Assembly: GCF_035222275.1 (NCBI RefSeq)
Contig: NC_085883.1
Coordinates: forward strand, 3,348,001-3,412,000
Length of the DNA stretch: 64,000 nt
Direction of reading: 5' to 3'
Source: Podospora bellae-mahoneyi
Lineage: Eukaryota; Ascomycota; Sordariomycetes; Sordariales; Podosporaceae
Of this stretch, positions 21,997-33,868 are shown in pieces. Position 1 is the first letter of the stretch, and each line of letters starts with the position of its first letter. Position numbers and translations under genes: made by a program. The notes beneath the pieces were generated by a model, which saw only the letters and a list, made by a program, of their open reading frames with translations, did not search any database and was not told the origin of the DNA.

Positions 21997-22362
21997 TGGT
22001 TTGGTGTCCAGTGAATTACCTACTCGCCTATGGCGAGATACATGAATGAACCGTTCAGCTTCGAGAATAGAGAATAGACGTAACAATTCTTGCTCTCTTT
22101 GTCCATAGCCACAGTCAGTAGCGTCGAGGTCGCTGCCATGCTGCATGAAGCAAGTGTCTTTTTTTAAACCCCACCATCATCATCAAATTTGCAGCACAAT
22201 TCTCGAATATCTAATTGGCCTTTAACATTTGTGCCGCGCATTACAATTTTCAAATCCGATGCTAGCACAATTGTGCACGGTGCGCGGCTTACCATCCAAA
22301 TGTCGTTAAAACCGATGGAAAAAATGAGACTGGCCTTCCCAGGTATAAAGCAAAAGGATGTG
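21997..22362. other. Intergenic
   Basis: 3' flank of the regulator. No gene, repeat or RNA seen before the tRNA. Confidence 0.45.
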
Positions 22363-22451
22363 TCCCCTCGACCGGAATCGAGCCGGTGACCTTTCGGTAT
22401 CAATAAACAACATTTACAGCCGAACGTGATAGCCAACTACACCACAAGGGG
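22363..22451 (-). tRNA. tRNA-Tyr (GTA) with a 15-nt intron
   Basis: Minus strand: CCCCTTG pairs with CGAGGGG (one T-G) and A73 follows. The D arm is GTGTAGTTGGCTATCAC. Anticodon stem TTCGG/CCGAA encloses CTGTA plus intron, giving anticodon GTA. The T arm has CCGGC-TCGATT. Eukaryotic Tyr tRNAs regularly carry an intron just after the anticodon, as here. Confidence 0.85.
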
Positions 22452-23429
22452 TTTTCTTTTTGGTGTGCAGGCGCTGTGAGATTAGGGCTTGTCAACGGTA
22501 CCCATTCCTGGGTTCGTTGTCCGGCATCGGATGTGGGCCTGAGCAACCAGAACTTCGGAACTGTTCCTTGTGGCTGGGACGGACATCTCTCGCTTGGCGC
22601 GCTCCCTTCCCCGGTTCCGGTTGACAACTCAGACAATTGAGGAACAGAGAGACAGCCGCGATAGCCCTCACCGCTGAACCAATCGAGAATTCTTCCAACC
22701 TTTTCTTATGAGTGGCTCACTGACCAGACTTATCGGTTTGCTGCCCAAGCTAAAAGTGTGGCAGCACAGGCTCCAGCAGACACTCCAGCAACGTCCATGG
22801 GGTCCAAAAACACCAAGATGCATATCTCGGAACAAAAAATCACAAGGCTTGATCTCGAATAGATTTTACCACTACCACAAGCCTCCCGCGCCCCCCCAAG
22901 CTGGACCCTGTGCCGCTACCCCGCTCAACAGCTCAAAGTTTAGGGGTGCCACTTGGTGCTTGTTGGAGTGTTTGACAACCTGCGCCCTGCAGATATTTCG
23001 ACCACTCTAAATCCCATTGGCCGCTCCCTTGGGTCAAGCTCCCTCTGTCTGCATGCAGAGTTGATCCCTTACCAAGCTAATCCCATTTTTGAAACCTTGC
23101 TGTGCCAGATGGTCCGCCACCAGAAGGCCGTGAGGAGCCATGAGGGAGGGGCGGAGTTGGTCCAAAGAGCCAATCGATTTTCTCATGGCCAACTGGCATC
23201 CAAGTTTGGCATCAAAAGACACCACTTTCTGCTGGATTACCTTACGCATTCCGCGCCGCTAGACACCCAGACATGCCCAAGAAGGCTCTGGACCGCTTCA
23301 ACATGGCCGCCATGTCTCGTCGGTAAACCATCTATAACCCGGCCCCTGAGACTTTGACTCGCGATCCACAGGCCTGCTCTTCAACTCTCACAAGTTGACG
23401 ACACCACTGTGCCATGCAAATTCGTGACC
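22452..23429. other. Intergenic, promoter side of the polytopic membrane protein
   Basis: One 134-codon frame at 22953-23357 has no domain or homology signal and is not called. No RNA or repeat seen. Confidence 0.4.
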
Positions 23430-25635
23430 ATGGGCGCATATGTCTCTACCGGATCCTGCATTGCCCATTATGGCATCCAGCCCAACTGCACCTTCAATGT
23501 CACAGGCACGAACGAGGCTTTCCACCACCTGGGAGGGAGCATGAAAGGCGAGATTGAGGGTGACCCTGACATTGCCGGAGTTGGCGTAAGGCCTCTCTAA
23601 CCCATTCAAGAACTCATGAGGCTCAACTGACATTGTCACAGGTACTTGGGGCCTTCCTCGCTGTGACAACGATATCCGTAGGCCTAGCCTCAGCGAGTAC
23701 GTTCTGGTGGTTGTCCAAGAATGTTCTCCATTGGAAGTCACGAACAACCAGAGAGTCAGTCAACCCACCTTGGCTCACACTCGCCAAAAGGGTTATTCAG
23801 GATCCAGAAGCTGACAGTTTCGCAGAGAGAAATCACTCCGTAAACGCAAAGCCAGTATATCGCAAATCCTCGAAGCGCTTATTATTAGCTGTAGCGATCA
23901 ACAGATCTTTACTGGCGGAGCATATGCCATCACCCTCCGATATGCCAAGGCCTGCACCGTCTCAGCATACCACTACAATGTCGTCTCCAACATCCTCCTC
24001 GTCACCTGCGCCACCCATCTGATGGCTGTCACCGTGTCCAGCAACTACTGGGAACATCGCTTTGTTGGAGGACTCCGACTCATCGTCACCTCGCTCGTCT
24101 ATGTCATCACTGGAATTCTTTTGTCTAACCGCGGTGAGCCCGACCTGGGCTTCCCAACCCAAGTTCCAGCAAACACTGAGACCCACAGCTTCATGCTCCT
24201 ACCCGCCGCTTGCTTCCAGACAGATGGTATCAGGCTCGGCACAGAGCTTGACAAGTCCTTCAAGGTTAGCTCCGCAAACGAGTTCTTCAACGGCCAGGTT
24301 CATGGATGGACGCAGTTCATCATCATGTTCTTGTTCTACTTCCTGGCTGCCATGGTGAGCGTGGGCAGACTTGTACGTCGTGGGCAGGATCACAATGGCA
24401 GGAGAACAAGGTTTATTGCCTGGTTCAAACTCAACCTCAGGCCTCTTTTCCGATGGAAGAGGTTCTTCTACATTCTCTTCGGCTTGTATCTGATTGCAGG
24501 TATTGCCGTTTCTTCCTGGACGGTTGTGACATCGGCTCTCTATGTGTTTGCTCTTCGCCGCTGGGTTCACGGCTCTGGCTGGTACGTTCATTACTCCTCC
24601 TTCGATCACTTTCTAGCTAACGCAAGTTCAGGATGGAACCCATCGATGAGGAGATTCCACACCGGATTGCTGAGAACGATCCTTCCACCTTTGGCCAGCT
24701 TGTTCCTGTCCTTCTGATATCCTTGACTCTCTTCACCTTCATGCAAGTCATTAGCGGTAAGTTGGTAACACTACTTCCGGCGCGGCCCTGGCTGACTGGT
24801 ATCCTCAGATCGCGTCACGTTTCGGCGTCGACTGTCCAACCGGCGCAAGAAGAATATTGAAAAGCACAACACACCCACTGTGGTTCAGTACGATGGTGGT
24901 GGGTCTTACTACCCCGAAAACGGGCATGGATTCAAGCTTGAGAAGTCCGTCGTGGTAGGAGTGGCAATCAGTGAACCAGACTTGGACCCCCCAAAACCAA
25001 TCGATATCGAAGCTGCCGGCGGAAGACGCAGCCAAAGCCGCAGCAGGGATGGAAGCAGCACCGGCACCACCACTCAGTCTATTCACCGACCTTCTCAACC
25101 GCAAGTCCACTCCCCTTCCCACACCCGCACCCACTCTCGCCAAAACAGATCATTCTCCAGTCCTCGTCCTCCTCAAGGCTTTCGAACACCTGAGCCTGGC
25201 CATCAGTCTCCCATGCCCGGGTTTCAAAGTCCCGCCTTTCAGCAGTCGCAGAGTCCAACACCTCCTATAAGCCAAGGTCCACTGTCGCAGCCAACGTCGG
25301 GTTATGTAGATCAACCTGACTTTCAGCTGCCAGCATTCGACTTCGGACCGGGTGTTAACCCCAATGGTTCGGCGCAAAGCTTGCCATTGAAAGGGGAGGT
25401 CCACTCTCACCAGCGAGGCCCCTCGGACGTCTCAAGTCTTTCACAAGCAAGCTACACACCTTCTCACAGCTCCCACCACGTCTCCCAGCTGTCTCAAGGA
25501 TCAGTCGCACCGCCTGTGCCGAAGAAGTCTAGGTCGAGAGAGCTGAGAGAGCAACAAGCGCAGCAGCATGATCGACGGCCTGGCCCACAGGGTGGGTTTG
25601 GCCTCGGGGGAAGGGACACTTCTCGCACGTTTTGA
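23430..25635 (+). CDS. Polytopic fungal integral membrane protein with disordered C-tail
   Basis: Five exons: 23430-23585, 23642-23754, 23826-24581, 24632-24756 and 24809-25635, all with GT-AG introns of about 50-70 nt, giving 658 aa in one frame. The extracellular N-terminus has GDPDIAGVG before the first helix (LGAFLAVTTISVGL). The conserved CSDQQIFTGGAYAITLRYAK motif opens the membrane core, which has about seven helices in all (for example VGGLRLIVTSLVYVITGILL, FIIMFLFYFLAAMVSV, LVPVLLISLTLFTFMQVI). The last 250 residues are Ser/Pro/Gln-rich and basic. The SDQQ..TG motif marks a large Pezizomycotina family of seven-helix proteins with unknown ligands. Plasma-membrane location is inferred. 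Confidence 0.85.
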
Positions 25636-26974
25636 GACCTTTTTTTCGTGATGTAATGATGTGATTTATTGTTATGATACCACTTTCGTTTGGGAATACA
25701 CAGCTTCAGTTAGTTTGTAGTAGTACACAATGATCTTTGGGCATGGTTTCCTTTTCAGGCATTTGGCACGGGCGGTATAAATGAACGGACAGATGGTCAT
25801 GTTTATGATTGAGCTCTAGTATTATTTAATGATGAAACATTCGTTGCATATTCCCCACGATTCAGAGATTGGGACTCCTTCCTCATTGTCACTGCCCTTC
25901 ACCCCTTCATGCCCACCAACACGTTCTTCATCCTGCCCAATGGAAAACGGCAAGCGTATCCGCCCAGTCCTCAGATCCTTCTTGGCTTCCCAAACAGCCA
26001 ACATGGCCAACAGCAACGAGCATACCCTGTTATTCAACTTGTCAGCCATTCCCTCTTCAACCAAGAGCCAAATCCTTACATTGTTATCAGCCCCGTAGTA
26101 ACCGCACTCTGCGTAACGATGCAGCTGTTGATCTCAGGGGATAATGAGAACTGAACCGTGTGACCCCTGTCCCGTTACAAAACGGCCATGTTTGTCGCAC
26201 TGTCGAAATGGAGGTGAGAATCCCTAATCAGATGGCGAGAATCATGACGCTCATCCAGGTAGAGCACAGCTGAGTGAAGACATCTGGCCTCTTTCCACTG
26301 GATAGGGTGAGAAGGGATGAGGAGGTGGTGTAGATCCATTCTAGGGCAATCAGGACGCACTGGAATCATGCCGGGTTAGATACTGAAGTGAGAGGGGTGG
26401 GTAGTGGGACGCGTACAGATACGACATAGATAACTTCACCCAAAGGAATTGACGCCGCTTCCTGACGGGGGTCGCTGCATGACCAGTAGGCTCGGAAGTG
26501 ATGGCTGTGCATCCAGATGAGGTAGCAAACACTGAAGCAAGATATGCTGAGGCTTGAGAACTGGGTGAGACGTAGGAGGTACCAGGCTACTGCGGTGAGT
26601 GCATCGGCGGACGGTAGGTGTAGTGTCGTGGTTGCAGTAGGCATCTTCGCGGAAAGATACAAATGAGAATTTTCTTTGGAAGAGAAAGAGACGTGGTGCG
26701 GAATTGCCGATAAACTACCAGGTGGCTGGCTTTGAAGCTGTTGAGGGATGGGGGCTGCTTCGGATTCCGAATCAGCCGCAAGTCACACTACTGAGCGGCC
26801 CAAGTTGATTTTCCGTGAAAAACCTCTCATGTTGGGCGGTTGGCTCCGCCCATTGAGGATCAGGTTTGTAGATTCATGCTTTTCGCAAAGGCTCGGGAAT
26901 AAAAGGCGTAAAGTCTTGGGATTTGTTGAGGGAACTTAACACAGCACCTACATAGGGACCTAAGCTACATATAC
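25636..26974. other. Intergenic, no supported gene
   Basis: Overlapping frames of 60-100 codons occur on both strands (25822-26154, 26366-26662). None shows a domain or clear coding bias; the one at 26366-26662 (minus) has a hydrophobic stretch but nothing else. No RNA or repeat found. Confidence 0.4.
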
Positions 26975-28223
26975 TCAGGTTAGTCTTTGTTTTCTCGCCA
27001 TGTGTCGTCTCCGCTGGACAACCACATTGGTTCGCTTCGCTGGACTGTCCGTCTTCAACGAAGCTACCGCCTCGTCCCCAAGATCCCGAAGAGCCCGCTG
27101 AGACTCAAATACATGGGACGGGGCCACAACCCGAACTTTTTCGGAGCCAAGAACCTTGACAGCCTCCACCAAAAAATTGTTGTTGCGACTTTGTCTCGAT
27201 CCATAACATGTTCCATAAAGTCTGAGTCGACGACGATGTAACCTGTGGGAAACCCCTGGAGAACTCGCTTCAGGAGAAGCAGCCACTTCTTGCTGAGTAG
27301 ATGTCTCTTTCAGCTGCGCGATAGTGATGGGATACTGTGTGCTCATGGCAGAGCTGTTCATCTCAAGAGCCTGGTAAGGTAACATCCGGATTACGTCGAT
27401 GGAAGTGATGGTGGAGTTTTGTAGATCTGGGTATCGAAGCACCCACAACACAGGGAACCCGCGCCGGCGGAGGGATTCAACTGATTGGAAGAGAATATCC
27501 TTGGCTTCAGCTCGGGTGCTCTTCTGGATCACCTTGAAGTTCGAGCTGTTCTTACTTTGGATGGTTTGTAGAATATTGTCACTTCGTCCGGGTGGATGTG
27601 AGCCTTGTCTTTGGAGCCAGAAAGAGCGGGAATAGGCAAGATATTGTCCGCTGTTGGGTAGGCGCTCCATAAAAGACAAACTCAAAATTCGGCCCAGTTG
27701 GATATGGGAGATCGTATGTTTTCACCATCTCCTCGTGATTTAAGACTGACTGCCTTCGTGTAAGAACCTCTCCGAACGACGTGGAATCAGAAGAAAAAGG
27801 CTTACGACAAAAAGAAAATTGAATGTCCCCCATACCGGAGAGACATATTCGAGATTGTGCTGCAAAAGGACGTCTAGCACAGTGCTGTAGTAAACCACGC
27901 TGCCGGAAAGCCGCTCAAGCCAAACGTAGGCCTTGCTGTTTTTGCGAGACTCAGACTGACTGCGGACGTGATAGAGTCGAGACAAAGTCTTGCATTGAAA
28001 TGAATGGGTCCCCTAATATCGACTGGTGTTCTTGGGCTGTCAGTTCATCAGTGAGGTAAGATTTGGCAGTTCCGGTCGAAGTGCTAGGCAAGAGTTGCAA
28101 ATCAAACAGAGCCAGATTGGGTCCTCGACGGTCGAAGATATCCCAAAACGACACCTCAGGGGGTTCAGGAAAAGTCCGGGATACTGTACGAAAACACGAC
28201 CCACATACCGACTCAGGGAGCAA
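26975..28223 (-). pseudogene. Broken DUF7708-type protein (fungal NLR-associated family)
   Basis: The N-terminal part (28223 to about 27950) leads into WLERLSGSVVYYSTVLDVLL and LEYVSPVWGTFNFLFV, then, after a GTAAGC..GCAG intron, VLNHEEMVKT. This is the helical DUF7708 signature found at the start of many fungal STAND-like proteins. The C-terminal part has ILFQSVESLRRRGFPVLWVLR, PYQALEMN, PITIAQLKETSTQQEW and a basic end RRRHMARKQR, also typical of the family. The frame shifts near 27.96 kb (around the AGTCAGTC run), the roughly 200 residues normally between the two parts are absent after 27.7 kb, and the frame shifts again near 27.25 kb. A product would lack the middle. I infer a decayed relative of the allorecognition/defence genes further right. 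Function unknown. Confidence 0.65.
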
Positions 28224-28729
28224 TGAAATGGATTCATTAGTTTGCTAACATGATTCTGGCCAGGCTGTTTCTACCCAACAGGAACATGAACCGTATAATG
28301 AAGAGCACCGTTCACCCTTTAGCACTCAACAGAGCGACAAAGACAGTTACTATACCCCCCTGGATACCCCGAGTCGCAAAAGCTCTACACTTCAGTCACC
28401 AAATAGATGATCGAGGATATTGTGTTCTTTACCGCGTTTTGTGTTCTGATCGACATAATCGCTGTCATCGCCGAATCTACGTGGATGAACCCCGCCGGGT
28501 CTTGGCGAGGAGTACATATCATCTGCAAGGCGACGAGCCTCAGTGCAGAGGTTGACTAGGGAGCCGTCCTTAGGTTGTCGATTCATGAAGTTGTATTTGT
28601 GAAAGTCTTCTGGGCAGATACCTATCTGAGAAGGTGTAGGCGGTAAACGACTCTGCGTACCATTGGTGAAGCCACACCAGCTACACGTTCAATCCCGATC
28701 TCTCCTCCACAAGGGGGAAATGCCCATCC
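28224..28729. other. Intergenic
   Basis: One 64-codon minus-strand frame (28392-28586) could be an upstream exon of the DUF7708-type pseudogene but has no supporting motif. Otherwise nothing. Confidence 0.35.
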
Positions 28730-29785
28730 TCACTCCCCCGAAGGCCCCAGCAACCTGGTCCCCGTCCTCTCTGCTCTTCCCAGATCCGGCGTCCCGTCCG
28801 CCCTCCACTCAACCCTCTTCGCAGCCGTATACCGATTCCCATCACAATTCCCCGTCCTCACCGTCGTAGCATGGTAAACATTCCAAGTCTCCCTCCCATC
28901 CGGACTCGTAAAAAACATGTCACCTGATCATGAGCACCCATTCCATCCCCAACCAACCCGAATAACTCGCAAAAGGGCAAGGTAAGGCACTCACGCATTA
29001 TGCCCAGTTCCCCAATTCCCCTCACTTGAACTAAAAGCTGGCTCACTCCCCTTCTCCCAATTCCCCTTCTCCGTCGGGTTCCCCGTCCCCTTATACCTCA
29101 ACAATCCCAGTTGGTAACTATCTGTCCAGCAATAGCTCCCACTGTAACCCACCCACACCCTCGTCCCGTTATACAACGCCGTAGCCCCCTCATTCACCGG
29201 ACTACCCACCCTCTCCCACGCCAGCTCCGGCTCGGACAAGAGCTTCCACCCTGCCGGAATCTTAGTAGGCGACGTCATAGCCGCGATATATAAACTCTGC
29301 CATCGCGGGCGGGGTAGACACGACCAGATGAAATAATTCTTCCCTCCAATCGTCAACACCGTCCCGTCGATCCCCCAGTCAGGAGTGACCTGTCCAGCAT
29401 AGGAATACTGACCATCCCACGGATGTGCACCCCTCCTCACAACATGAGACCGCTGCCCGTCGAGATTCTGCCGATTGCCAGCCGTGTAGTAGATATACCA
29501 CACCCCATCAACCCTGTGCAGCTCCGGCGCCCAGACGTTGCAGCACCGTGCCGCGTTGGCGTCGGTCCAGACGACTTTTGTCTCTCCCGTCTTGAGGCCT
29601 TCGAGAGTTTTGGCGCGAGTGAGGCGGAGGTCAGTCCACGTTGTTGTCGTGAGGTAGTAGAAGCCGTCATGGTGGACGATGTGGGGGTCGGAACCGTCGC
29701 GGGCACGGAGTGGGTTGGTGAAGGTTGCTGCGGAGGTTGTCTGCAACAGGCTCAAGGCTGTGAGGAGAAGGCGGAGGAGGTGCAT
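28730..29785 (-). CDS. Secreted GH43-family glycoside hydrolase
   Basis: Signal peptide MHLLRLLLTALSLLQTTSA. The five-bladed propeller begins RDGSDPHIVHHDGFYYLT with the catalytic-base Asp, WAPELHRVDGVWYIYY follows, and VNEGATALY holds the likely acid Glu. The end MFFTSPDGRETWNVYHA (28730-28918) is the classic last blade. About 320 aa; expected to act on arabinan, xylan or arabinoxylan side chains outside the cell. A GTGAGT..ATCAG intron (about 28920-28983) separates the parts, but splicing there gives a stop two codons on. Either the true junction is unusual or the gene carries a small indel. The subfamily cannot be told by eye. Confidence 0.8.
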
Positions 29786-30180
29786 GGTTGCGGATGGGAG
29801 GTTGATGCCTTGAGTCCGACATGATGTCTTCGAGGCGGGTGGTATAAGGCTTCATTGCCATGGCCGAGCCAGCAATAGCCAGGTCACGGTAAATACACCG
29901 GACGGAGAAATTACGTCCGGATACCACACGTCAAAAAGCAGACGTTGAATGCTCTTCACATTTCCAACCACCAAGTTATGCCCTCCCATTGGCACGGCTG
30001 TAACCTCCAAGTAGTATTGTATCCGGATGCTAGTATTATGGACCGGCCGGCCTGTTGGAAACGCAATCTGCACCCCCTCGTTCCCCAAAAACAGCAATCG
30101 TAAGCTATGATGTCTCCAAGAATTCTCCGAATTATTCCAGCCAAGATGCATACATGTGATTAGACCCACCTCGAACCTCC
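29786..30180. other. Intergenic
   Basis: Promoter side of the GH43 gene and 3' flank of the C2H2 gene. No feature seen. Confidence 0.45.
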
Positions 30181-32520
30181 TCAAGACCCCCTGACGTAAC
30201 TGAAATGCCTCTCTCTCAACACTCTCTGCTTAAAGCTCTGTGGAGAGTGCTCGGTATGACCACCCTCCGAAGCACAATCTTTCACTCTGTCGATTGGCGT
30301 GACTCGCCCTCCATCACTGCCACCTTTAGCTTGTGCATCTGTTCCATCCATGGCTTCCTTGCCTAGTGGCCAATAGTCTTGTTCCCGCTCTGGCTCTCGA
30401 TTCTGCAAGTCTTTGGCCAGACCATTTATATGTCCAGTTCGGCGCAATGCCCTGACAGGTTGTCGCTTGAGCTGTTGCTGTAGTTCTTGTTCTTCCTGTT
30501 CTTGTAATTCCTTCATCTTCCAATATCCAACACGGTCTTCTTCAAATCGAGTTGGTGAGGCATTGATGCAAGACATGATGACCTCTCGGCAGCGGCAAGG
30601 ATCTTGGTTGCAGAGGTCACAGCAGGTGATACTCATCCCGATGGCAGAGTCCAGGCTCTCTCTCGAAGTTGGATCGCGTGTGGTGGTGCCAAAGCTCTCC
30701 GTCATGGGGGTTACCTTGCTATCAACAACTCGGCCTTTCTCATCGGTACTAGCAAATGTCTTCCATGTCTTGATCCGAGCGGTGCTGCTCAGAGACTTGG
30801 GTGACAAAAGACTCAAACCCGCCGAGCGCCGTTTCGAGCTTCTTCTGGCACTGGAATAAGAACTCCCATCTGTCTCCGTGCTGGTTGTAGTGCAATCAGA
30901 CGACGATGACGAAAGTGGTGGCGCTGCTGACTGTGAAGTCGAGCCACAATGCTCTAGACACTGTCTCATGACACTCGCTCTGTGTACTTGGAACACAAGA
31001 TCGAGCTGGCCTGATAAAAAACCGCAGTATTGGTCGTCGATGCCAGCTTGTGGTAACAAAAGACGAAGTGTGTCGCGGAGATTCTTCTTCAGAGTTTGTT
31101 CTTCGGCGTCAAAAGCATGATCGACTTCAAAAAGCTCGACTATGGGATGAAAGTCTACCAGTTGTCAGCATTTCACGCAGGCAAACAGTGGTGAGGAAAC
31201 AAACCTGAGTCAGGAATCTCGGTGTCACATGGGAATAACAGATTCCATATTGACTCCCACGTCCATGAATCATTGCTCTGTTTTGGGTCATGCAGCGCCT
31301 TCTCAACGTCTGGAGAGATGCCATCTTCCTGGTCATAGAGGTTTTTGGGTGAGTCGACATCACATATCCGGTCTTTGGGAAGCATGAGGTGCTCCAGCAA
31401 AGCCATGTCACTGTCAAATTGCACCTTGCAGCGACGGCATTGGCGAGGCCTAAATGTTTGTTTGTGGTGAGAAGCGAGGTGGTGTCTGCCCAGATGTCAG
31501 CACATGACAGAATTTAGGTAAAGAGCAAGTTTGCTTGAGTGCTGACCTTAATTCGGTGAATGAGAAGGGAGCCTTGGCACAACTTTCGTGCTCCCGGATG
31601 TTGAACCTCACTGGATTCCGCTTCCTAAACGGGCAGGGATATCTGGGTCCGGCTGTGTCTTCAGCTGGCTCTGAAAGGTCTTGGTGTTCAGAGAGTAGAT
31701 CCCGAACGATGGGTCTCGTCGGTGATGAGGGAGATTGAAGTTCTGTAGGTTCCTCACCATCCATGCCCTTGGTCGGGTCACACGTTAAGTGCCTTGTACT
31801 CGCATCCAGCGAAGATGATATCTCGTCTAGACACTTGATGACAGCATCCCATATCCTCATGACGCGTGACGCTCTTTCGGGGTCCATGTTATGCTTTTCC
31901 TCCAGGATAGTAGCAAGCACATCCACATTGAAGGACTGGTATCCTGCGTGCTGCGGTCGAATAGTCCAACTTGAGGTGTCCTGGCCGGGAAGCCTCCTTG
32001 GGGCGGCCGTATATCTTTGGGGGTGTTCCGCGGGGAGGGCCCAGAACCCATCGGCATTAGTCCTGCCAGGCGCTAGTTTGTGGGCAAGGCTCTCCCTCCT
32101 CGCTGCCCGGATGAGGAGTGCGTCTTCTTCTCGCCTGGCTTCTTGTGCCCTTTCGAGCACAGATAGTCTGGGGCTTTTTGTACAGATACGGCCGTCCATG
32201 GTGGACGATGGCCGGGGTGATGTGGTGATGTATGACCTTGATGTCATGGCCGTGGACGGCCGAGTCATTCTAGAGCCGGGCCGGCTCATTTCCCACGACT
32301 GGCTGAGACCTGCTCTCGAAAGTACTTGCGGCTCTTCTTGGGGCGTCTGGCGGCCATACGTGCGATTGAATGATGTCGATGGCGTACTCGAGGTGCTATG
32401 ACGTGAAAGAGAGGAAGAATGAAGCGGTGGCGTACGACTGAGCAAAAGTGTGTTTCTTAAGCTGCCGGGGATGCTCCACTGCGAAGGCGTGGCCGATCTC
32501 GAGTCGGGCAGAGGCATCAA
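30181..32520 (-). CDS. Fungal C2H2-type protein with CPFRKRNP motif
   Basis: Three exons, 31547-32520, 31205-31485 and 30181-31154, with introns of 61 and 50 nt, give 742 aa in one frame. The N-terminal 300 residues are Ser/Pro/Arg-rich and disordered. A conserved block follows: YPCPFRKRNPVRFNIREHESC, then across the first intron RHHLASHH and CRRCKVQFDSDMALLEHLM. This is the fungal C2H2 module with degenerate first finger and a Cys-Cys-His second finger. The region FHPIVELFEVDHAFDAEE is helical, and the C-terminal third has a Cys cluster (CCDLCNQDPCRC) and a Gln/Glu coiled coil (LQEQEEQELQQQLKRQ). The family is common in Sordariomycetes and functionally uncharacterised. Nuclear location is inferred. 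Confidence 0.8.
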
Positions 32521-33276
32521 AGGGCTTCAGAGCAAGCAAACACAAGGAAAATGAGGTCGGTCGTCAGTCAGGACGCGGGGGTTTCCGTGTTATAGGACTG
32601 GATTGGTACATCAGCAGGGTAGGTACCGTGGTGATGATGGGCCGCGGCCAAGGAGGGCAGAAGAATAGGAATTGAATGGAAGATTTGGAAGAAGCGCAGG
32701 AGGAAACGGTGATTGCTCAGAACAAAACCACGCGGAATTCCCGGGCGTGATGCGCCACCCGTCCCATAGGCCAGCCACGGGCGAAGTTAAAGTGAGGTGT
32801 CGAGGCCACATCCCGAGCAACTGGATCACTGAAAAGAAAAAAACAATGGCCCTGTGTGTATCACCAGTGGTCCGATTGGGTTTGGTGGAACGGTTCGGCC
32901 AAGAACGGACTGGGGGGGTCGAGAATTAGAGCCCCTGCTCAAGTGGGCGATCGGCCCTCTGATTGGCTGCCATCTGATTTCACGCCTGACCCATCAGCGT
33001 CTGCGGTCTCCAATCCGTGCGATGATTCGATGTTTATTGTCCTCAGCCCAATCTCTGGGGTGTCGCCAATTTGAGAACGATTTGCTGATGGGAGCATTCT
33101 TTCTTCATGAGACGTAATTATGAGACGGCCCAGGCTGGGATCGAGCCCTCCCCGCGGTGGCTTGGAAGAATCTCAAAGTTGATGTCATTTGTTGACATTG
33201 GTGTTTGGTGGGGAAATATAATAGCGGTCAACCACGGCAGAAAAGAAATAGAAAAATAACAAAAAAGAAAATGATC
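32521..33276. other. Intergenic upstream of the C2H2 gene
   Basis: Leader and promoter of the minus-strand gene, then sequence without a gene before the initiator tRNA. Confidence 0.45.
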
Positions 33277-33348
33277 TAGCTGCGACTCGTTTCGATCGAG
33301 TGACCTCCGGGTTATGAGCCCGGCGCGCTTCCGCTGCGCCACGCAGCT
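33277..33348 (-). tRNA. Initiator tRNA-Met (CAT)
   Basis: 72 nt without intron on the minus strand. AGCTGCG pairs with CGCAGCT, A73 follows. The anticodon stem CCGGG/CCCGG carries CTCATAA. The T loop reads ATCGAAA instead of TTC, and the first pair is A-T; both are hallmarks of eukaryotic initiator tRNA. Confidence 0.93.
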
Positions 33349-33868
33349 TGTTTCTGTGGGTGGTTGGCTTGTGGCTTGGATTGTGTCTTGACATTTGCAG
33401 GACATCTGGCAGTCGTTGAGACAGTGGTGGTGTGTTAATTACAGTGTCTTCTCTTTCAGTTGTTCATATATAGGTACCTAGGTAGCCAAGACCAAGCCAA
33501 TCAAGCGTGCACGGATGTCCCAGCGTGATTCGGTTGTTCAGTCGAATCTTGAGCAAAAGCACTCCTTACATTATTATGATCATGACAATGGACTGATGTG
33601 TCTAGTATAGAAGACTGAAGTGGGCTTTAGGATTATTCTGCCTTTGAGCCTGGAAATGCGAGCTCTATGTGCGCCACTTTGGTATGTACCAAAGTACCTA
33701 CACTTTTTGCCACCCGTTTTATCTTCAAGTTTTATTATCTGCCGGCGCTTATGTGCCTGAGGTGCATTGGAAGACGGAGGGGAGTAAAATGTAGAAGATG
33801 GAAAAATAAACAGTCCTCCACTTTTACCTGTCCCGAATTCTTCGCAATTCAAAGGCCATTCTATTGGT
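33349..33868. other. Intergenic, boundary of the accessory region
   Basis: No gene found. The transposase remnant begins just after it. Confidence 0.4.

Noticed and set aside
22953-23357. 134-codon plus-strand frame as a gene
   Set aside because: No domain, and it lies in the promoter region of the membrane-protein gene. Unsupported.
31763-32401. 212-codon plus-strand frame
   Set aside because: Antisense to exon 1 of the C2H2 gene, which has consistent exons and family motifs on the minus strand.
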